This document shows, one piece after another, positions 59,923 to 64,000 of a DNA stretch of 64,000 nucleotides (position 1 is its first letter; each line of letters starts with the position of its first letter). Made by a program: the position numbers and the translations under genes. The stretch covers positions 2,350,001 to 2,414,000 of the forward strand of contig JALDNG010000041.1 of NCBI GenBank assembly GCA_024349245.1. The letters run 5' to 3'. Under the pieces are notes generated by a model. It worked only from the letters and a program-made list of their open reading frames with translations, was not told the DNA's origin and made no database searches. The DNA comes from Neodontobutis hainanensis (lineage: Eukaryota; Chordata; Actinopteri; Gobiiformes; Odontobutidae).

Positions 59923-60976
59923 CAATTTTACCTTGAGGTTTAAGTTTTAGATGCTCAGCACATCCACTGCCTGAAATATTAACGCTCAAGCGCAACCAGA
60001 CCTTTAGCCTACAACTGTGAAAAAATTGAGGGCACGTTACTGAAGTGAATATACCAGGTTTGTGTGACATATTGTTCTCAGAAAGAACAGAAAACCTGTT
60101 TGCTTTAGATCACTGCCATTATCTTTATTGAGCGTGACAACGATATAATTTCCATCCTTGCTTCAACATCCTTTTGTAAATACTCCTCCAAACTTAAAAA
60201 AACAATTAAACCAACCTCAACCCAATAAAATTTGTAATGATACACTGGATAATAAACATTAAGTCATTTCTAAAACTGTAACAATAACCGTTCCGTTTTG
60301 ATAAATGTAATTGTGTCCCACAAAAAGACTAAATGCAGTTATGTTTTTATTGTGTTTCCAGTCAGAACCCAACTCTCAGTGGTTTTTAGTCTAAGGCTTT
60401 CTCCCATATGGCTGAGGACATCTATTGTTTCTGAAGTAACATCTGCCTAAATCTGTCAGTTGGAAAACAGATTATTTTGTCTCAGGGCCTTACATCTATA
60501 GCCTTGAATTTGCATAAAGAGTTTCAGTAGGAAAAGGCCCCGAAATGAGGCTGCAATTTCACTTCCTGTATATGTTTTATTGCTGGGTATTACATCCTGG
60601 AAGCCAAATGACAACCTCACTGTAGCCAATGTCAATAGAAGGAGATAAAAGATGAATGGACTTCAAAGCAGTTCCTCTCCTGCACATCAAAAATCCAGAG
60701 GAAAACAATCTGTCATTTCTGTCGGATATTAAAGTTTCAGGGACACTAATCCCCTCAATGAGTGGCTAATCAGACAAGAGCTGTCTCAAAGACTCAGCAA
60801 CGTACCCATTTTTGAAAATCAGAGCCATCTTTCTAAAAAAAGTGACACATCTGAACTCAATTTTAATGTAAGTTATCTTTACTTCATTGAAATGCCTATT
60901 TCTCTTATTGTCTATAAACAATAATCACAAAATTATTGACTTAATGTCTAAATGTAACTTAGGATAGTCTTAATTC

Positions 60977-61045
60977 ATTCTCCTTATCACGGTAAGGGTC
61001 ATGCTGGGCTGGAGCCTACATCCCAGCTGCTTTGGGTGGTTCCTC
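60977..61045 (-). repeat. SINE-tail-like fragment, minus orientation
   Basis: CATTCTCCTTATCACGG, GGGCTGGAGCCTACATCCCA and GCTGCTTTGGG match the 3' tail of the 21757 SINE in reverse. Diverged and short. Confidence 0.55.
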
Positions 61046-61137
61046 TTCTTGGTTGATAAATCCTATCTTACACATAAAGATTTAACTATTTTACTAACTA
61101 ATATTGCTGAGTAGGTGCTTTGGTGGATAATAAATTA

Positions 61138-61200
61138 ATTTATTCATCTTCTGCCGCTCAGTCCCGTTAGGGGTCACGGGTGACTAGAGCCTATCCTGCA
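61138..61200 (-). repeat. SINE-tail fragment, minus orientation
   Basis: CCGTTAGGGGTCACGGGTGA and CTAGAGCCTATCC are nearly the reverse complement of GGATAGGCTCCAGTCACC and CCCTAACGGGAC from the 21757 SINE. It is truncated after about 60 bases. Confidence 0.7.
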
Positions 61201-64000
61201 TTTTACTACATTAATACTACATTATTTTTTATTTCCAATGCACTTTTACTACTCTTTTTTGAATATACCGACAAGTTTTTATGTTTTTATTTTTTGTATA
61301 CCATAAATTGCAGTTTAAGCCTACTGACCTTCTACCAACATATCCACAATGATGCTGTTAGGTATCAGGTTAGTACAAAACACTACAGCATCATCATCAC
61401 AAAAATGACTTTTGTGAAAAACATATCACCTAGTATTTTAGTTTATCTAAAACATCTTTGCGTTTTCATGTTGGAAATATGATCATGGCAACACAAGGCA
61501 TAGTTGGAGCTACTCAGGGTGAACAGTGTCACATGGGACTTTGAAGAGTGTGGACTGTCAAGCAGATGTTGTACAAATGAGGAAAGTTTAGGTCTGTTAG
61601 AAAGATATTACAGTTTAACCAGAAACTTGTAACAGCTGTTTGTCATTGGTCATTACATCAGTAGCATAAAAGCACTCTTACTTAGACTTATTCCTAATAT
61701 TCAGTGACTCATTGTGTAATATCAACTGTAATAGCTCTGTATTATTACAAGCTGTAATGTACTACATAAAGTTACAATCACTTTTTTTTCAGTCTATTAG
61801 ACATTAGTTGCATATGAATGGTCGTGTGTTCTAATACTCAAGGTGCCACGTATTTACACAAAGAAGCCATTGGACACTTCAAATCCTACTTGGCATCTTG
61901 ATGAGGTTTATCAACGCCTCTGCCATGTAAAACACCGCTACTCCAGTTTTACCATGTGATTATTTCAATAATTATTTGGTCTAATTATTACAAGAGAGGG
62001 TGTGCAGATTGCAGCTGTGGTGAACACTTCTTTTAAAGCTGCAATAAAACAACGGCACACCTGTGAATGAACTACAAAGAATTTTGGTTATACCTACGCC
62101 AATGGGAACTGCCACTCACACTAGCAATTATGCACTCACACTGTTTGCGTCACCTAGCAACAGCGGTGTTTTGTTTAGCCGCAGCCTTTTGTTCAGTAAT
62201 TTTACTTAGCTATACTTAAAACCCTTTATTATATCTATCCAAATATGAAAAAAAAAAAAAACTAACGAAAGCACGCTGATGTAATTTGTTGCTGTTGTTT
62301 AACTGTTGTGCCGCAAATTCAGCAGTCCCAGACAATGTTCTGCCAAAATGTAAACCGATGAACAGTGTGAAGACTGTATGGAAGTATGTAGCAGCACGCC
62401 TTAGACCTATGGAGGATTGTGGGAATGATTTTCATCTACATACTTCTCTCTCATCATGCAATGTCCTTTACAGCCACAAGAGAGAGTTGTTAGTCAAGAG
62501 ATGTTGCAATGCATTATACAGCTCACGGTACACCAATCCAAACATTTAAGAAAATGTTTGTACAAATCTTTCCGTCATATCCTTTTTGTTGCTTATATTC
62601 TTTCCTTAAATAGCATTTAATATTTCTGATAGTTAAGATTCGGACATGAAGCACACAGTTTCAGATTCTCAAAATGGTCATGATACTGCATTAATATTTG
62701 TTAAGCTGAAGATGAGAAAATTAATTGTACTTAATGTAACAAGGAAAAATTAAGTCAATGTCCTCATGTCAATATATCAACACACATATTCAATGCAATA
62801 TCAAAAAGATGTAAGAAAAATTGCAACTAAAGGTTCTAGTTTTAGGTTCCTCCAAGGTTATACTATAGTCAGAGTATTCCATGTTAAAATGATTGTCCAG
62901 TCTAGACCTGTGTCCTCGACTTTTTAAAATACAATTAAATCTGTAATATGTCAAGTCATTCTTCCTTCACGGTGTTTATCAAATATATTGCATGTTTTTT
63001 GAAGTATTTATCAGTGTACATCAAAATAATCTACCAATTGGACATTAAAATATTTTTCTCATTTAAACCCTGCATTTTAATCAATCATGTTCAAACAAAT
63101 GTGCATTTTTTAAAACTATATAAAGAATCATTTATTTGGATTTGTTAGTATTCAGTTCCAAACAAGCCTATTTTCATTTTTTTTTACCTTTTAATGGAAC
63201 CTCAAGAAATGAATGCTTATTGGTTTAAACAAAATATTTGTCTTATGTCCTATGTTCGTATAACTAATAGCAGCTACAAAATCTGGCCTTCCTCCTTGTA
63301 CTCCTCTCTTCTAAGAGAGTGGCAGACAGTCAGGGTAACGTCGAGCACCATATAAATATAAAGGTCCTGCCAGAGGCACTTACTCCGCAATCTCCTGGAA
63401 ATTGTGTCTTAGCTCAGCTAGTCCACTCAAGTCACATCGGAGAATGGGCTCCAAATCAAAGTCAGAATTGCAAAGCCCTGCAGTCATTAGAAAGATAGTG
63501 GAGGAGGAACACATGATAATGATCCATTTGCTTTCTTTCCATGCATATTCGTCTGTCATGTGTTAGATAAATCTGCTTACTGCTTTTACTGAAACTGAGA
63601 ATGTAAGCAAACATTCACAAGTCATTATATGTTTGTTGTTATTTAAATGAAGCTTCAAAATGAAAGTAAAAATCTACACTATTACGGCAAGGAAACATGA
63701 TAAAACAATTGATATCTGATGTTGTGCCTGTCCACATAAATGATTATAACTGACATGCCATAAAGGAACCCTGGTCTTCTGTGCCATGAGCGCTGTATGG
63801 GGCAATTATCAGTGACAGCATTTATCTTTTTGAAACAACAATTTATTGCCTTTGTGAATCAATATCAGAGAAGACAGCAGGTAAAAGTGCCTGGCTCCTT
63901 TTAAGGCAAGACCACAGCCGTATCTCTCCCCTGTTCTGTCCTCTGTTGCTTTGCTTTCTCTGGTTTTAATTTAGCCGTTCTAATCATAAAAGCATCAGTG

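Noticed and set aside
62286..62549. 87-codon plus-strand open frame in the downstream region
   Set aside because: No recognisable family, no flanking splice or repeat structure; probably chance.

Overview
The window is vertebrate nuclear DNA, most likely from a ray-finned (teleost) fish. The reasons are one large multi-exon Mediator gene with GT/AG introns, Tc1-like transposon and tRNA-derived SINE copies of kinds common in teleosts, long CA, TG and TA microsatellites, and 3' introns that are often only 70 to 350 bases. Nothing bacterial, viral or plasmid-like was seen.

One protein-coding gene can be supported: the plus-strand gene for Mediator complex subunit 13-like (med13l). Twenty-nine consecutive coding exons, here called exons 2 to 30, run from 9493 to the TAG stop at 55711-55713. 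All join in frame through GT...AG introns and encode about 2,075 residues. The short first coding exon (about 24 residues in the human protein) is not visible and presumably lies upstream of base 1. Internal sequence favours MED13L over MED13: SAPAQDD in exon 2, SLEQHPAFSP in exon 15, GRTWDNIQHVQGPLTW in exon 18 and PEELKQQPLALGY in exon 28.

Layout. 1-9492 is probably intron 1 and carries a Tc1/mariner relic (4515-5600) and two SINE-tail fragments. Exon 2 (9493-9730) is followed by a 24.8-kb intron 2, with a full SINE and two opposite-facing copies of a MITE-like repeat. Exons 3 and 4 are separated by 2.7 kb (TA microsatellite, foldback element) and intron 4 is 7.6 kb. From 44910 to 55713 the other 26 coding exons are packed into under 11 kb. 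A 3' UTR with two AATAAA signals follows to about 56600. The last 7.4 kb is apparently intergenic and holds a 661-bp CA microsatellite and, beside it, a perfect 24-bp-arm hairpin.

MED13L is the large subunit of the CDK8 kinase module (CDK8/19, cyclin C, MED12, MED13) and tethers that module to core Mediator. The predicted Fbw7 phosphodegron, the cysteine cluster and the C-terminal PIWI-like region are intact. The clearest local departures are loss of a conserved DFSYV-containing segment at the exon 15/16 junction, next to LINE debris, and an acidic insertion in exon 22. I found no convincing new biological system. The most useful leads are these protein changes, the repeat structures, and several candidate conserved noncoding blocks that need a cross-species alignment.
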